Shown here piece by piece: positions 9,601-19,900 of a stretch of 64,000 nt of DNA. Numbering within the stretch: the first letter of the stretch is position 1; the number at the start of each line of letters is the position of its first letter. Under the pieces are notes generated by a model, which had not been told where the DNA came from, ran no database searches, and was given only the letters and a program-made list of their open reading frames with translations. Made by a program: the position numbers and the translations under genes. This DNA is from CAYVQF01 sp964454015 (lineage in GTDB: Bacteria; Myxococcota_A; Bradymonadia; UBA4248): positions 1-64,000 of the forward strand of contig CAYVQF010000025.1 of NCBI GenBank assembly GCA_964454015.1. The letters are read 5' to 3'.

Positions 9601-9769
9601 CGATCTGGGTGTCGCCGAGCAAAGCGGTGCGCACGGACTTAAGGGCCCCGACCTTTCCGGTGCGTTTATCGCACACGGACCACACCGTCCCCATTCCCCC
9701 CTCTCCGAGTGGTCGAAGTGGTTCGATGTACTCGGGCAGGCCCTCGGGTGGCAGAGGAGGTTGGGCCAT
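6608..9769 (-). CDS. Giant Ser/Thr protein kinase fused to AAA-type ATPase and TPR repeats, 1053 aa
   Basis: N-terminal Hanks-type kinase: glycine loop LGEGGMGTV (21-29), catalytic Lys44, HRDLKPDN (135-142), DFG (159-161) and an APE at about 189. A disordered linker leads to an NTPase module with Walker A GPAGIGKS (384-391) and Walker B LLLWLDD, the arrangement of MalT/AfsR-like STAND ATPases. The C-terminal third is helical TPR-like repeats (EALALLETSKQAV, RLSEEIGEFAETH, EALLAEKALNSAA). No membrane helix is seen, so it is likely cytosolic. The start at 9769 shares one base with the stop of the upstream TPR gene (TAATG), so translation is coupled. Kinase-STAND-TPR fusions are common signalling proteins in Myxococcota. 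Confidence 0.9.
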   Translation of the reverse strand: MAQPPLPPEGLPEYIEPLRPLGEGGMGTVWSVCDKRTGKVGALKSVRTALLGDTQIVRRFEREIRTFAQLHHPYIVHVHDVGRLLNNAPYILMEEVAGCPLIDLPLEGRTLGELLRLFDRILAALAEAHARRIIHRDLKPDNVLVYEDPLGELIPKLMDFGLAMVALETQTATRLTADGMVVGTPAYMAPEQACDEHHKISPATDLYAFGCMLFELLCGFPPFPGNSPMAILLAQATKPPKPFEPLPTIPDAVRLAPVISRLLEKDPLNRYELAADLRTDLRKSGLLDSNDDTDALHIGSQGDTLLGNARPQFGLDDTPRRTPDASTPNTLPRFQRPTEAQQQVSVLNLREPPFVGRIQERHTIAHYVEDVRQAQQAAVCLVHGPAGIGKSRLVQWSSEDGESRGGLRYLHVSLQAAPSPPLAILLALFNHLLLKGLSDSQCEQALMRFFHTQDPHDWRVVEYMTLAARGNKEAATSSLNSAMGRLDLLVYAGLVELSRTRPLLLWLDDTHAVPTKQVQKLVYGICAKQSTQPIPLLLVVVDRAEANVPSDLELAIGKIDVAWIRKGIHLEALNTQDMHEITREGLQLSPRLATTVVHLAAGSPLLAVALARQWHAAGLLEATPDGYDSLGDPNELPVPDAVHAVVLKQLELAFAGLHQEQWRPLAELAVVLGKNFSLAQLNAGVAQIPTRLPLIPPETFIERALADGILNSSTDGAFEYVSGLMREGLIAMLSPERLADLHRAAARAKKHCPNTNPGALVDIANHLLAGRAWDDAYNAFFAAAQEAFGYGKLDEALALLETSKQAVAAKEGVCGPWDERVAAVWELELAIACEQRDVEAARERATWLDHAAQRMRSPLWAARTLLAKGRLSEEIGEFAETHRLASKAIEILDQVEDNDFDPHARLRTRIEVYLLLADIGQEHYATQALELAKTSQQRPHLAATQLSVAKNLIRRQQGEAAHLMLNQAVTSAIAEGNLRHEGEALLLLAKSEEQRGEALLAEKALNSAARCFESLGQMERLAAIHQDIAQLMRRQKRFEDAAVHEKWQRLLRN

Positions 9770-10218
9770 TAGGGCTCCGGGTTGTCGCGGGTCGATTGCA
9801 AGAAGAGGTCGAGTCCTTCGTTGAAGGCGCCAGACTTGCAGAGGGTCGTGGCCATGCGATGCCGGAGGAGTGGGTCGTTGGGGGCGAACTTGATGGCTGC
9901 GTTCAGGTAGTACTTGGCCGCAGGGTAGTCTTGGCGGACGAGGCAGATGAGTCCGAGGAGGGAGAGCAGTTGCCGCTGGGTGTCGGCTTCGACGTGGGGT
10001 TGGCGGCGTCCGTCTTCGAGAATACGAATGGCTTCGAGGAACTTCTTTTGTTTGCCCAGGGCGGAGCCGAGGTACATTCGGGCAGCGACGAAACTCGGCA
10101 TGAGGGCGAGAGCATCTCTGAGGTTGATGGTGGCGTCGGCCCACTTGCCTTGTTCATAGAAGTAGACCCCGCGCTCGTAGAAGCGTCGTGATCGTATAAC
10201 GTTGGTCGTGGTCGTCAT
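9769..10218 (-). CDS. TPR-repeat protein, 149 aa
   Basis: The protein is built of about three to four tetratricopeptide repeats: FYERGVYFYEQGKWADATINLRDAL, AARMYLGSALGKQKKFLEAIRIL, LLSLLGLICLVRQDYPAAKYYL and RHRMATTLCKSGAFNEGLDLF. There is no signal peptide or membrane segment. It is the third gene of a four-gene minus-strand unit, with its stop codon overlapping the start of the giant kinase; a scaffold or partner for that kinase is the natural inference. The start at 10218 gives MTTTTNVIRS, with the purine-rich GGGGGAAC ahead of it. Confidence 0.8.
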   Translation of the reverse strand: MTTTTNVIRSRRFYERGVYFYEQGKWADATINLRDALALMPSFVAARMYLGSALGKQKKFLEAIRILEDGRRQPHVEADTQRQLLSLLGLICLVRQDYPAAKYYLNAAIKFAPNDPLLRHRMATTLCKSGAFNEGLDLFLQSTRDNPEP

Positions 10219-10251
10219 GGCGCGTTCCCCCTGCCGAGCGTGCGATGGTCG

Positions 10252-11016
10252 CTAATCGAGGTCGAGGCTTGCGAAGCGATTGGATGGGGTGATCTGTTTG
10301 TCCCCTTCTGCGAGAGGAGGGGGCTCTTCTTTAGCTTCACGGCGCTCTTTTTTGGGTTCTTCGATTTCCAGCTCGTTGCTCGGGATGTCTGGGGTGTCGT
10401 CGTCGAGTGGATCGCCGGGGGCATGTTCGGCGATGGGAGGTGGGGGTTCAGGTGCCTCTAGGTTGAGGGGGATCGGGGTGTAGTCGTCATTGGAGGTGCC
10501 GCCAAAGAGGCTGTCGACGCGAGCTTTCTCCGGGGAAGGTGGCTCCTTGGGGCTGAGTCGTTCGGGCTTGGGGTTGGCCCAATCGTTGGAAGTCCGCCAG
10601 GGCTTGCTCTCAATGCTGCGTTCCTCGCGGGGGCCGAAGCGGTCTTCTTCCTCCTCTGGGATTGGGGCACTCTCTTCTGGCGTGGGTTCAGGCGGGAGGA
10701 TGGGCGTCGGTCCGAAGAGGTTGAACTCGGCGTCGCCGACGGTGACATAGACCGTGGCCCCATCGACGCGGAAGCGTCCGAGCTCCTCGACGTCGAGGGT
10801 TGTTTGCAGGCGCAAGAGGAGTTGGGGAAAAGAGAGCCCGGCGAGGGACTCCGTGGCCTGAGGTTTGCGCAGCTCCGGCGACATGGGGACGGACTCTTCG
10901 AGGACGTAGATGCGCAAGATATGGGTCATCAGATCGATGAGTTCTTCTCGGGAGTATCTCTCGAGCGCGTCGCGCATCTGGTTGGCCAAGGGTCCAAAAT
11001 TGCGGGAATGTGACAT
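10252..11016 (-). CDS. Hypothetical protein, helical N-terminus and acidic Pro-rich tail, 254 aa
   Basis: I do not recognise the family. The first ~125 residues look folded (GPLANQMRDALERYSREELIDLMTHILRIYV, then a beta-rich FRVDGATVYVTVGDAEFNLFG). The rest is low-complexity, rich in Pro, Glu, Asp and Ser, and probably disordered. The SREELIDLMTHILRIYV motif recurs, as far as I recall, in myxobacterial hypotheticals near kinase genes. It lies 33 bases upstream of the TPR gene and 27 bases downstream of the pentapeptide gene, so it belongs to the same operon. An adaptor or substrate role is possible but only a guess. Confidence 0.65.
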   Translation of the reverse strand: MSHSRNFGPLANQMRDALERYSREELIDLMTHILRIYVLEESVPMSPELRKPQATESLAGLSFPQLLLRLQTTLDVEELGRFRVDGATVYVTVGDAEFNLFGPTPILPPEPTPEESAPIPEEEEDRFGPREERSIESKPWRTSNDWANPKPERLSPKEPPSPEKARVDSLFGGTSNDDYTPIPLNLEAPEPPPPIAEHAPGDPLDDDTPDIPSNELEIEEPKKERREAKEEPPPLAEGDKQITPSNRFASLDLD

Positions 11017-11043
11017 GTGCGTCCCGGTGCTGTGGGTGGGTGC

Positions 11044-11742
11044 TTAGACGTCGCGCAGCGCGCCGTCGAGGTCACCAGCGTTGAGTTTACAGCGGATCAT
11101 AGTGGTGTTTCGCAGGTCTGCGCGCACCAGATTGGCACCTCTAAGGTCAACGCCAACGAGGATGGCCCCGTTGAGGTTGGCGGCGTGGAGGTTGGCGCCG
11201 CGCATATCCACGGCGATGAGCATGGCGTTGCGGAAATCGGTACGGGTCAAGCTCGCGTTGCCCATTTTGGGGTCGGTGAAAGAGCACTGGTTGAGAAAGG
11301 CGTGGGCGAAGCATGCGCCGTAGAGTTCCGCCGTCTGGAACTGGCACTTCATGAGGCGCGCCTGTTGGAAACAGGCGTTGGAGAGCACGGTTTCAAAGAA
11401 CTTGGACTCTTCGAGGAGGGCGCCTTGGCAGCCGAGCTCGATGGCCTCACAGTTGACCAGGTTGCACTTTTTGAGGTGGCTATCGCGCAGGTCGGCGCAG
11501 CGCAGGGTGCTCTCTGAGAATTGGACGGCGTAGGCGGTCATTCTGGCGAGTCGTGCCCTGGTGAGCCCGACGCGGGTGAAGGTGACGTTTTCAAAACCTT
11601 TGTCTTCGAGGTTGAGGCGGGAGACATCGGTCTGGCGAATGGCATAGCCCACCAGAGTGCCTGCGGTGGCGGCATCACGCACATCCATTTCACTGGAGAG
11701 GACGTGTTCAATGACTGGAGTGGGAGAGCTTTGTTGCGCCAT
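11044..11742 (-). CDS. Pentapeptide-repeat protein, 232 aa
   Basis: The protein shows runs of A(D/N)LXX-type pentapeptides, clearest at the C-terminus (RGANLHAANLNGAILVGVDLRGANLVRADL), with more degenerate Cys-containing copies in the middle (SNACFQQARLMKCQFQTAEL, LYGACFAHAFLNQCSF). Such repeats form a right-handed quadrilateral beta-helix. The N-terminal ~40 residues are non-repetitive. Some family members are gyrase-protecting DNA mimics, but this one is not especially acidic and I see no reason to assign that role. It is the first gene of the four-gene minus-strand unit, downstream of a good promoter. Confidence 0.85.
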   Translation of the reverse strand: MAQQSSPTPVIEHVLSSEMDVRDAATAGTLVGYAIRQTDVSRLNLEDKGFENVTFTRVGLTRARLARMTAYAVQFSESTLRCADLRDSHLKKCNLVNCEAIELGCQGALLEESKFFETVLSNACFQQARLMKCQFQTAELYGACFAHAFLNQCSFTDPKMGNASLTRTDFRNAMLIAVDMRGANLHAANLNGAILVGVDLRGANLVRADLRNTTMIRCKLNAGDLDGALRDV

Positions 11743-11807
11743 CGCTGGATCCGCCTGCAGTAGGAGCGAAGTTGCCGCTGAAATGAGCGTCTACACCAAC
11801 GCGAGAG

Positions 11808-11836
11808 AGCATAAAGTCAAGCGGCCGCGGCGTCAA
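11808..11836 (-). promoter_or_regulatory. Sigma70-like promoter for the pentapeptide/TPR/kinase unit
   Basis: Read on the minus strand, TTGACG (11836-11831) is followed after exactly 17 bases by TATGCT (11813-11808), matching 5/6 and 4/6 of the consensus boxes. It lies about 65 bases upstream of the pentapeptide-repeat start at 11742, with no other gene between. Initiation near 11801 would give a leader of about 60 nt. Confidence 0.55.
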
Positions 11837-11949
11837 CGGCTGGCAGCCGAGGATGGACGCCCGAAGTTGGGCCTGTCCGCGAGAGCAGTGGGCGATGCGG
11901 TCCAAGACGGGGGTGTCTTGGACCACGTCGGCGGCGCGGCGCGAGTTGC

Positions 11950-14049
<2,100 letters not shown>

Positions 14050-14066
14050 TCATTGCCTCCAAGGGT

Positions 14067-14083
14067 ATCCGCTCCCAGCGGAT
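14067..14083 (-). other. Leader hairpin before the EF-G-like gene
   Basis: A perfect 7-bp inverted repeat ATCCGCT (14067-14073) and AGCGGAT (14077-14083) with a three-base loop lies 18 bases upstream of the EF-G-like start codon, inside the leader predicted from the upstream promoter. It ends just before the GGAGG ribosome-binding site and could modulate translation or mRNA stability. No T-run follows, so it is not a terminator. Confidence 0.35.
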
Positions 14084-14098
14084 CCAAAATTGGGCAGC

Positions 14099-14127
14099 AT
14101 GGTATGTTTGGGCGTGAGGTTCGTCAA
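14099..14127 (-). promoter_or_regulatory. Sigma70-like promoter for the EF-G-like gene
   Basis: On the minus strand TTGACG (14127-14122) and TACCAT (14104-14099) are separated by exactly 17 bases, 5/6 and 4/6 matches. The site lies 50 bases upstream of the EF-G-like start and downstream of the end of the diacylglycerol-kinase-like gene, so the GTPase is probably its own transcription unit. Confidence 0.55.
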
Positions 14128-14253
14128 CGGTGCTCTGGTGAGCGGGCCATCTTTCTTTAGTGGCCAAGCCCAGCCACTTTGACGGCATGGGGCAGCGAGC
14201 GACACCACCAGGTGCGACTCGAGCAGGGTCTCGACTGCGGCACAGTGAGCTGC

Positions 14254-15387
14254 CTAGCGTGCGGCGGCGGTGCGCAGGCGTGTTGAGGCCAAGGGTAGGA
14301 CCGAGGCACCGAGGGGGCGCACGAAGTTGAAGAGGCGTCCACAGCGGGCGAAGGTAACCTCACGGCGGTAACCCACGGCGTCTCCGGCGATGTGAAAGGG
14401 CATGGGTGCGTCAAACTCGAGGCGGACGCGTTGGGCGAGGAAGTCGAAGGCACCCTGCGCCTGGTCGAGATCGCCGCGCCACATTCGGCGGAGGCGGTAG
14501 ACGGCCATGAGAGGGTTCATCATTCCGATCCGGAGCTGGAAATGGTCGGCCTGGAGGCGCGCCGCCGGGAACATGCGCAGGCGATAGCCGTAGTACGGAA
14601 TGGTTCCGGCGGCAGCCATGAGCATGGGCCCGTCATAGAGGACGTCGCCGCGCCGGAAGTGCTCGAGGATACGTCCATTTTTGTCGACGGCGTAGGCGGT
14701 GGCGCCTTCATTGATGGCGATGACCCGCTGCTGGGTTCGGGTGGCGGCCATCATGGGTGCGGTTTTGAAGATCCCTGTTACGAGGTAGCCGCGGACGCCG
14801 GTGACCACTTTGTGGAGGGGTGTGCCGGCCAATTTTTCGCGCAGTGCGATGTACTCGTTGAGGATCTGTGCGTCGACGCCACAGCCTGCGAAGGGGCAGA
14901 GGAGCCCTTCGGTTTCGAGGAGTGGCAGGGGAGTGATGGCAGTGGCGGTCAGATCTTGAAGGCGGGCCAAGTCATCCACGGCGCGGCCGCAGCGCAGGGT
15001 GTCGGCGACGGCGTTTCCCGTGCCGAGGCGAATGACTCCGACGTAAGGTTGGTGGATGGGGTTGGGGAGAGCGGCCCGCAGATCGTTGAGAAAGTGGGTG
15101 ATGGTGCCATCGCCGCCACAGAAGAAGAGGGCTTTGTAGCCGTGTTGCAGGGCGGTGCGGAGCATGCCTTCGCTTTCAGTGGCTTGGTGAGAGACGAAGA
15201 TGTCCTCTTGGCGCAGGCCCGTGAAGGCCCCTCGGCGCCAGGCGCTCTGGAAACCGCGGGCGTTGGCGTTGGCCAAGATCGCGAATTCTCCCGGTGCCAA
15301 TTGTAGGGGCTGGGGGGTGGGTTCTGCAGCCGGTTGCTGGGTGAGGTCCGCAAAGTTTTGGCGAGCTAGATGTAGGTGAGGTGCCAT
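14254..15387 (-). CDS. Diacylglycerol kinase-family (DAGK/LCB5 fold) protein, 377 aa
   Basis: The ATP-binding signature GGDGT is at residues 91-95 in the context LFFCGGDGTITHFLNDL, preceded by a nucleotide-binding-fold opening (GEFAILANANARGF), and followed by VIRLGTGNAVA, the family's P-x-G-T-x-N-D-like motif with small changes. The C-terminal half (GCGVDAQILNEY, then beta-strands ending in VTFARCGRLFNFV) matches the DAGK accessory domain. Members phosphorylate diacylglycerol, sphingoid bases or related lipids; the substrate cannot be told here. The ATG at 15387 with a GGAG upstream is chosen over an upstream in-frame start whose translation looks non-coding. Confidence 0.85.
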   Translation of the reverse strand: MAPHLHLARQNFADLTQQPAAEPTPQPLQLAPGEFAILANANARGFQSAWRRGAFTGLRQEDIFVSHQATESEGMLRTALQHGYKALFFCGGDGTITHFLNDLRAALPNPIHQPYVGVIRLGTGNAVADTLRCGRAVDDLARLQDLTATAITPLPLLETEGLLCPFAGCGVDAQILNEYIALREKLAGTPLHKVVTGVRGYLVTGIFKTAPMMAATRTQQRVIAINEGATAYAVDKNGRILEHFRRGDVLYDGPMLMAAAGTIPYYGYRLRMFPAARLQADHFQLRIGMMNPLMAVYRLRRMWRGDLDQAQGAFDFLAQRVRLEFDAPMPFHIAGDAVGYRREVTFARCGRLFNFVRPLGASVLPLASTRLRTAAAR

Positions 15388-15797
15388 GGTGTCGTCTCCT
15401 GGTGTACCGATTGCGGCACGGCGGGCGTCGCCCATGCAAAGAGCGAACCACGGGCGTGGAAAAGAAATATGCAAATAAATGTGGGTGGATAAGACCATGG
15501 GGTGCGCGTCAAAGGGGCGGGGTCAAGGGGGGGCAGGCGCGTTTGGGGTGACGGCGGAAGAAATGAGAGTAAAATTAGGCGTTTGATGGGTGGTCTGGCG
15601 AGCATTGGCGGTGAGTGGAGGTGGGTGTGGTCTTGGCAGCGGCGGTGGTCCAGGCTATGGCTAGAGCGGCGCAGCGTTCGAGAGGCGTGTCGTCGTTGCG
15701 GGTGCGAAAGGGCTTACGCGGTGATGCCGGAGGTGCCACGTAAGTTGCGCGATGGCGGCGGTGTGGGCGGTGGTTGAATGTTCAGGGGAGGTGAGGG
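15388..15797. other. 410-base intergenic region between divergent genes
   Basis: This region separates the leftward DAGK-family gene from the rightward CPBP protease gene. It has a notably A+T-rich patch at about 15455-15490, unusual for this window, which suits a promoter region. A TTGACG box on the minus strand (15512-15507) has TATCCA only 15 bases further on, a poor spacing. An open frame at 15502-15777 encodes an Arg/Trp/Gly-rich sequence that looks non-coding. I see no RNA gene or terminator. Confidence 0.5.
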
Positions 15798-16823
15798 TTG
15801 GCTTCTCGAGGGTTGATGCGGGAGCTCGCATGGGTTTTGGCGGTGGTCACGTTGGTGACGGTGGTGGTGGCTTGGGTGCAGGATCTTTGGCCACCTTGGG
15901 CGTCGTACGCCTATCTTGGTGTGTTGGTGGCCTTCATTGGGATCCCCACCTGGGTGGTTGAGCGCTGGCGGAAGGTGACGGTCGTCGAGGCGGGGATGGT
16001 TTTTGGATGCTGGTGGCGGTCTTTGGGGTGGGCGTTGGGGGCTGCGTTCATGGTGCTTGTTCCCTATGCTTTGGGGCACCATTTTTGGCGTGTGGAGGTC
16101 GATGGGCATCGGGCGGAGTGGTCGTGGTCCCACTATTCGCGGTGGCCGGAGGCGGCAGGTGTTCAGGGCGCGGCGGAGGGTCTTGGGGCCGGTGAGGTGC
16201 GGGTCATGGCGGAGGGGGAGTGGTTGTGGCTGCGGTGGCGGGGGCCCTTCGCGGAGCAGGGGCAGTTGTTGGTGCGCAGTTCAGGTGGGGTCAGGGCGGC
16301 GCGCGTTCAGGGGGCTCGTCTCGTGGATCATGGGGGTGAGGTGCATTTGTCGTCGTTGGGGATGGCGGGTGGGGGGACGTTGGAGGTGCGTGGCGATGCG
16401 GTGGAGGTGGACGGCGTGGGTGGCGTGCGCCTTTGGGATGGGGAAGGCTTGGTAGAGGGTCTGCGCTGGCGGCGCAGCGCATGGTGGCTGGTGCAGATGC
16501 TGCTGACGCAGCTTTTGTTGGTGGCGTTGCCAGAGGAGTATTTTTATCGCGGCTATGTGCAGCCGACGCTGGCGCGGCGGTGGGATGGGGGTATTGGGGT
16601 GGGGCGTTGGCGCTTGAGCTGGGCGGTGTTGCTGACGAGCGCGATCTTTGCGTTGGGCCATGTGGTCGTGGATGCGCGGCTGGAACGTCTCGCGGTTTTC
16701 TTTCCAAGTCTCGCCTTTGGGTGGCTACGGGAGCGCAGCGGCGGCCTATGGGCGCCGCTGGTTTTTCACGGGCTGTGCAATGTTTGGGTCGAGTTGTTGG
16801 GGGTACACTACTTCGTTTCTTGA
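15798..16823 (+). CDS. CPBP (CAAX protease/Rce1-like) intramembrane metalloprotease, 341 aa
   Basis: The three family motifs are present: EExxxR (E246, E247, R251 in PEEYFYRGY), FxxxH (H288 in FALGHV) and HxxxN (H324, N328 in HGLCN). Two N-terminal membrane helices (about 9-27 and 36-52) and a third (75-93) are followed by a ~130-residue soluble insertion (about 95-225) before the protease helices, which is longer than usual. CPBP enzymes cleave within or near the membrane; relatives include bacteriocin-immunity and sorting proteases such as the myxosortases, but no MYXO-CTERM substrate is seen in the window. The TTG at 15798 is supported by AGGGGAGG about seven bases upstream; ATG 15816 is the alternative. 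Confidence 0.82.
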   Translation: MASRGLMRELAWVLAVVTLVTVVVAWVQDLWPPWASYAYLGVLVAFIGIPTWVVERWRKVTVVEAGMVFGCWWRSLGWALGAAFMVLVPYALGHHFWRVEVDGHRAEWSWSHYSRWPEAAGVQGAAEGLGAGEVRVMAEGEWLWLRWRGPFAEQGQLLVRSSGGVRAARVQGARLVDHGGEVHLSSLGMAGGGTLEVRGDAVEVDGVGGVRLWDGEGLVEGLRWRRSAWWLVQMLLTQLLLVALPEEYFYRGYVQPTLARRWDGGIGVGRWRLSWAVLLTSAIFALGHVVVDARLERLAVFFPSLAFGWLRERSGGLWAPLVFHGLCNVWVELLGVHYFVS

Positions 16824-16893
16824 ATGGAATTCGGAAGGTAAGTTGAGGTGGCGGCAAGGGCGTTTGGGGGGGAGATGCGAGGCTGTGCGCCGC

Positions 16894-16923
16894 TTGCGGA
16901 AGGGCGGCAAAGGGCCCTACAAT
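16894..16923 (+). promoter_or_regulatory. Promoter for the TPR / J-kinase / Hsp70 operon
   Basis: TTGCGG (16894-16899) is followed after 18 bases by TACAAT (16918-16923), a 5/6 match to the -10 box. It lies about 30 bases upstream of the ATG at 16955, downstream of the CPBP gene, so the four genes from 16955 to 26373 can be transcribed independently of it. Confidence 0.5.
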
Positions 16924-16954
16924 AAGGCGGTTGTTGATTTTTCGTGAGAGGTCT

Positions 16955-19900
16955 ATGCGAGTCAACTGTCCCAAGTGTAATAGCGAGCGAGCTCTTAACG
17001 GTCCGTTGCCAGATGGCGGCATGAGTTATGTGTGCCCATCTTGTAGCCACGTGTTTCACGTGGGGCCGGTGTCGTCGTTTTCCGTTTCGCCGACGACCAA
17101 GCTCTACGTTCAGCGCGCGGCGGGCAAGGTGCTTGGTCCTTTTGCGCTGCGCGTCGTGGAGCAGATGGTGCGGTCGCGGCAGTTGGCCGGGGATGGCAAG
17201 CTGTCAGTGGATCAGGTGCAGTGGGTGAGTGTCGCCGAGCACAGTCATTTTGCGCCGTTGTTGGTCGAGGAATTTGGTGGCGTGGTGGCGCGCACGAGTG
17301 CTGATGGCGGGCACGCGGACCTGCCGGTCGCAGCGGCGGCGTTGCCAGTGCCCAAAGGCGGCGCTGATTTGACCGCCCTTCCTAGCCCCAAGGCGAGGTC
17401 TGCGTCTTCTGGCTTGCCGCGGCCCAAGGTGTCGGATCTATCCCTGGACGAGCTGCCCATGGCGCGCGCGGGGGAGGATGCGTCCTGGATCTCCGGTGGT
17501 GATGACTCTGGCTTGGGTTCGATGGATTTGCCGTCGGTGCAGTCACTGGGCTTGGGTGATCTGCCGCAAGTGAAGGTTCCTGCGGGGAGCGCCGCGCCAC
17601 CGCCCTTGCCGCGGGGGGGTATGTCGCCTGGAGGTAGGGGCTTGGATGTGCCAACTGCGCGGCGCATGGAGGCGGTGGTCGCCGACCTTCCTGCGGAAAA
17701 AGGTGGGCTGCCGCGTCCTCAGGGCCACTTGCCTAGCCCGCAGGGCCACTTGCCGCGTCCTCAGGGGCACTTGCCTAGCCCACAACAGGGGCACTTGCCT
17801 AGCCCACAGGGTGATTTTGCGCCGGTTGCGACCTCGCCTCGGCTTGGGCCGTTGCCGCCAGCGGTCGGGGGTGGGGGGCGGGTTTTGGATCGCACCTTTG
17901 GCGAGCAGGGTATTGCTGGGAACCATCGTGCCGGGACCCAGATGTTGGGCTCCATGGTGGGCGGTGATGACGCTTTGCCGATGATGGAGGCGGGTCAACT
18001 GCCGTTACTAGGCAGTGACGACGGTGGGAATTTGCTCATGGGCAACGATGCGGATGAGCTCCTCGATTTTGGTGGCCGCGCCCAGACCCCGCCGCGTCGC
18101 GCTGAGCCGGCTGGCGGCGGCATGGACTTCCTCGGCAATGCGCCCTTTGATCCTTTGGGCGATGCGAACCACCTAGATCCGTTGGGTTTGGGAGGAAGTG
18201 GCACCGAGAGCGATCCTTTGGGGTTGCAGGTGGGGATGGGAACCGCCTCGAGTGATCCCTTGGCTTTGATTGGGGGGGGGGCGCACGGCGACGACCCTCT
18301 CGGTTTGATGGGAGCTGAGGCAGATCCTTTGGGTCTGGGGCGCGATAGCTCGGGTGGACTAGGGGGCGACGCGGGAGCAGATCCCCTTGGCCTTGGTTTG
18401 GGAGGGGGCGCGCCGCCGCTGCGTCCTCCCCCGCAGGCCCCATCACTTTCCCTGCCAGAGGAGGATGATGAAGACGATGTGCCACTGTTGGGTGGTGGTC
18501 CGTCTTTGGCCAAACAGAGCGCGCATCGCGCGAGTGACCTTTCTGCCTATGCCGACGACGAAGAAGAGGAGGTCTTCGATCTCGACGCGCTGCAGAGCGA
18601 GTCGCCCCGCGTGTCGCCGGTAGAGTCACCTGCAGAACGGCTGTTGCGGGAGACTGCGCCTGAGGTCTTCACGCAGCCGAGCGCACCGCCAAAACGGCGG
18701 GGTTGGCTGGTGGCGGTGTTGGTGTTGGTGCTCTTGGTGGTGGCTGTGGCCGTTGCCTTTCAGATGGGTCTGTTGGGCGGTGGCGGTAGCCAGGCCGGTA
18801 ACGAAGGGGCAAGGGCGAGTGCACCAGTGGTTGAGGCTGACCTGACGGCGGAGCCGCTGCGCAGCGACACTTACCAGAGCTATACCTCGTATTTGGAGGC
18901 AGCCTCGCGGAGCGTCACTTCGGCCAAGGATCCGCGTTCTCGTGCGTTGTTGTTGGGAGGCATCTCTTTGGCCCTGACGCGTTATCCCGAGTTGGGCCCC
19001 AAGTGGGAGGCTCGTGGCCTCGAGCTTCTGACGGAGGTCGCGGGAGATGAGCCATCGAAGTGGTCCTCTTTTGGCCAGGGTGCTTGGTTTGCCTACAAGG
19101 GCAATTTTCAGAGTGCCGATCAGCACCTGCAGGTTTTGAGTCACCACAGTGACATGCTCTACTTCGCTGACTTGCTCAGGGGAGTGGCGAATTATCAAGA
19201 GGCATTATTGGTTAGCGACCGGTCGGTGCGGCGGGACAAGTTGGAGCAAGCCGTGACGTTCCTGGAGCGCGCAGAGGGGGACAGTGGCACGGCAGGAGCT
19301 TCTTTCTTTTTGGGTCTGGCGCTGAAGACCAGCGGCAAGCCTTCGCAGGCGGCGCGGGCCTTCGAGCGGGCATTGGCAGCGGAGCCGCAGCATGTGGGTG
19401 CACGCTTGGAGTTGGCCCATTTGCGCACGGCAAGCGGTGCGATTGATGAGGCCAAGGAGGACTATGTTGCCGTACTCTCTTCTCCTTTGGCATCTCCTTA
19501 CGAACAGGCCACGGCGCATGAGATCGCCGGATGGCATGCCTTGGCTCGCAACGACATCGATTTGGCCGTGGCGAGCTTCACCGAGGCTTTGGGGCTGCGT
19601 CCAGAGCACACTGGGGCATTGCGGGGCGTGACAGAAGCGTTCGTCCGTTCTGAGCGTTATCAAGATGGGATTAACTATTTGACGGAGCGCTTTAGCAACA
19701 GCCCGACGCATCCCGAGGCCCAATTGGGCATGGTGCGGTGCTACATGGGTTTGGCCCAGTCCTCCCCCGAACCCGATGTGCTGTACACGCTGGCAGATGG
19801 TCTGTTGTCAACGGGTCGCAAAGCGAACGAGGGTGATTCTCGTTTTGCTTACTATCAAGCGATCTTACATGAGTCGCGCGGGCAGCTTTCCGAGGCTGAG

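Noticed and set aside
15486..15512. Minus-strand TTGACG with TATCCA as a promoter for the DAGK-family gene
   Set aside because: Spacing is only 15 bases and the -10 match is 3/6.
15502..15777. 91-codon open frame in the intergenic region
   Set aside because: Arg/Trp/Gly-rich translation, no ribosome-binding site and no similarity recognised.
17052..17062. TGTTTCACGTG, identical to the first 11 bases of the common parS consensus
   Set aside because: The second half of the palindrome does not match (only 12 of 16 positions overall), and it falls in codons for the zinc-ribbon end of the TPR protein. Probably chance.
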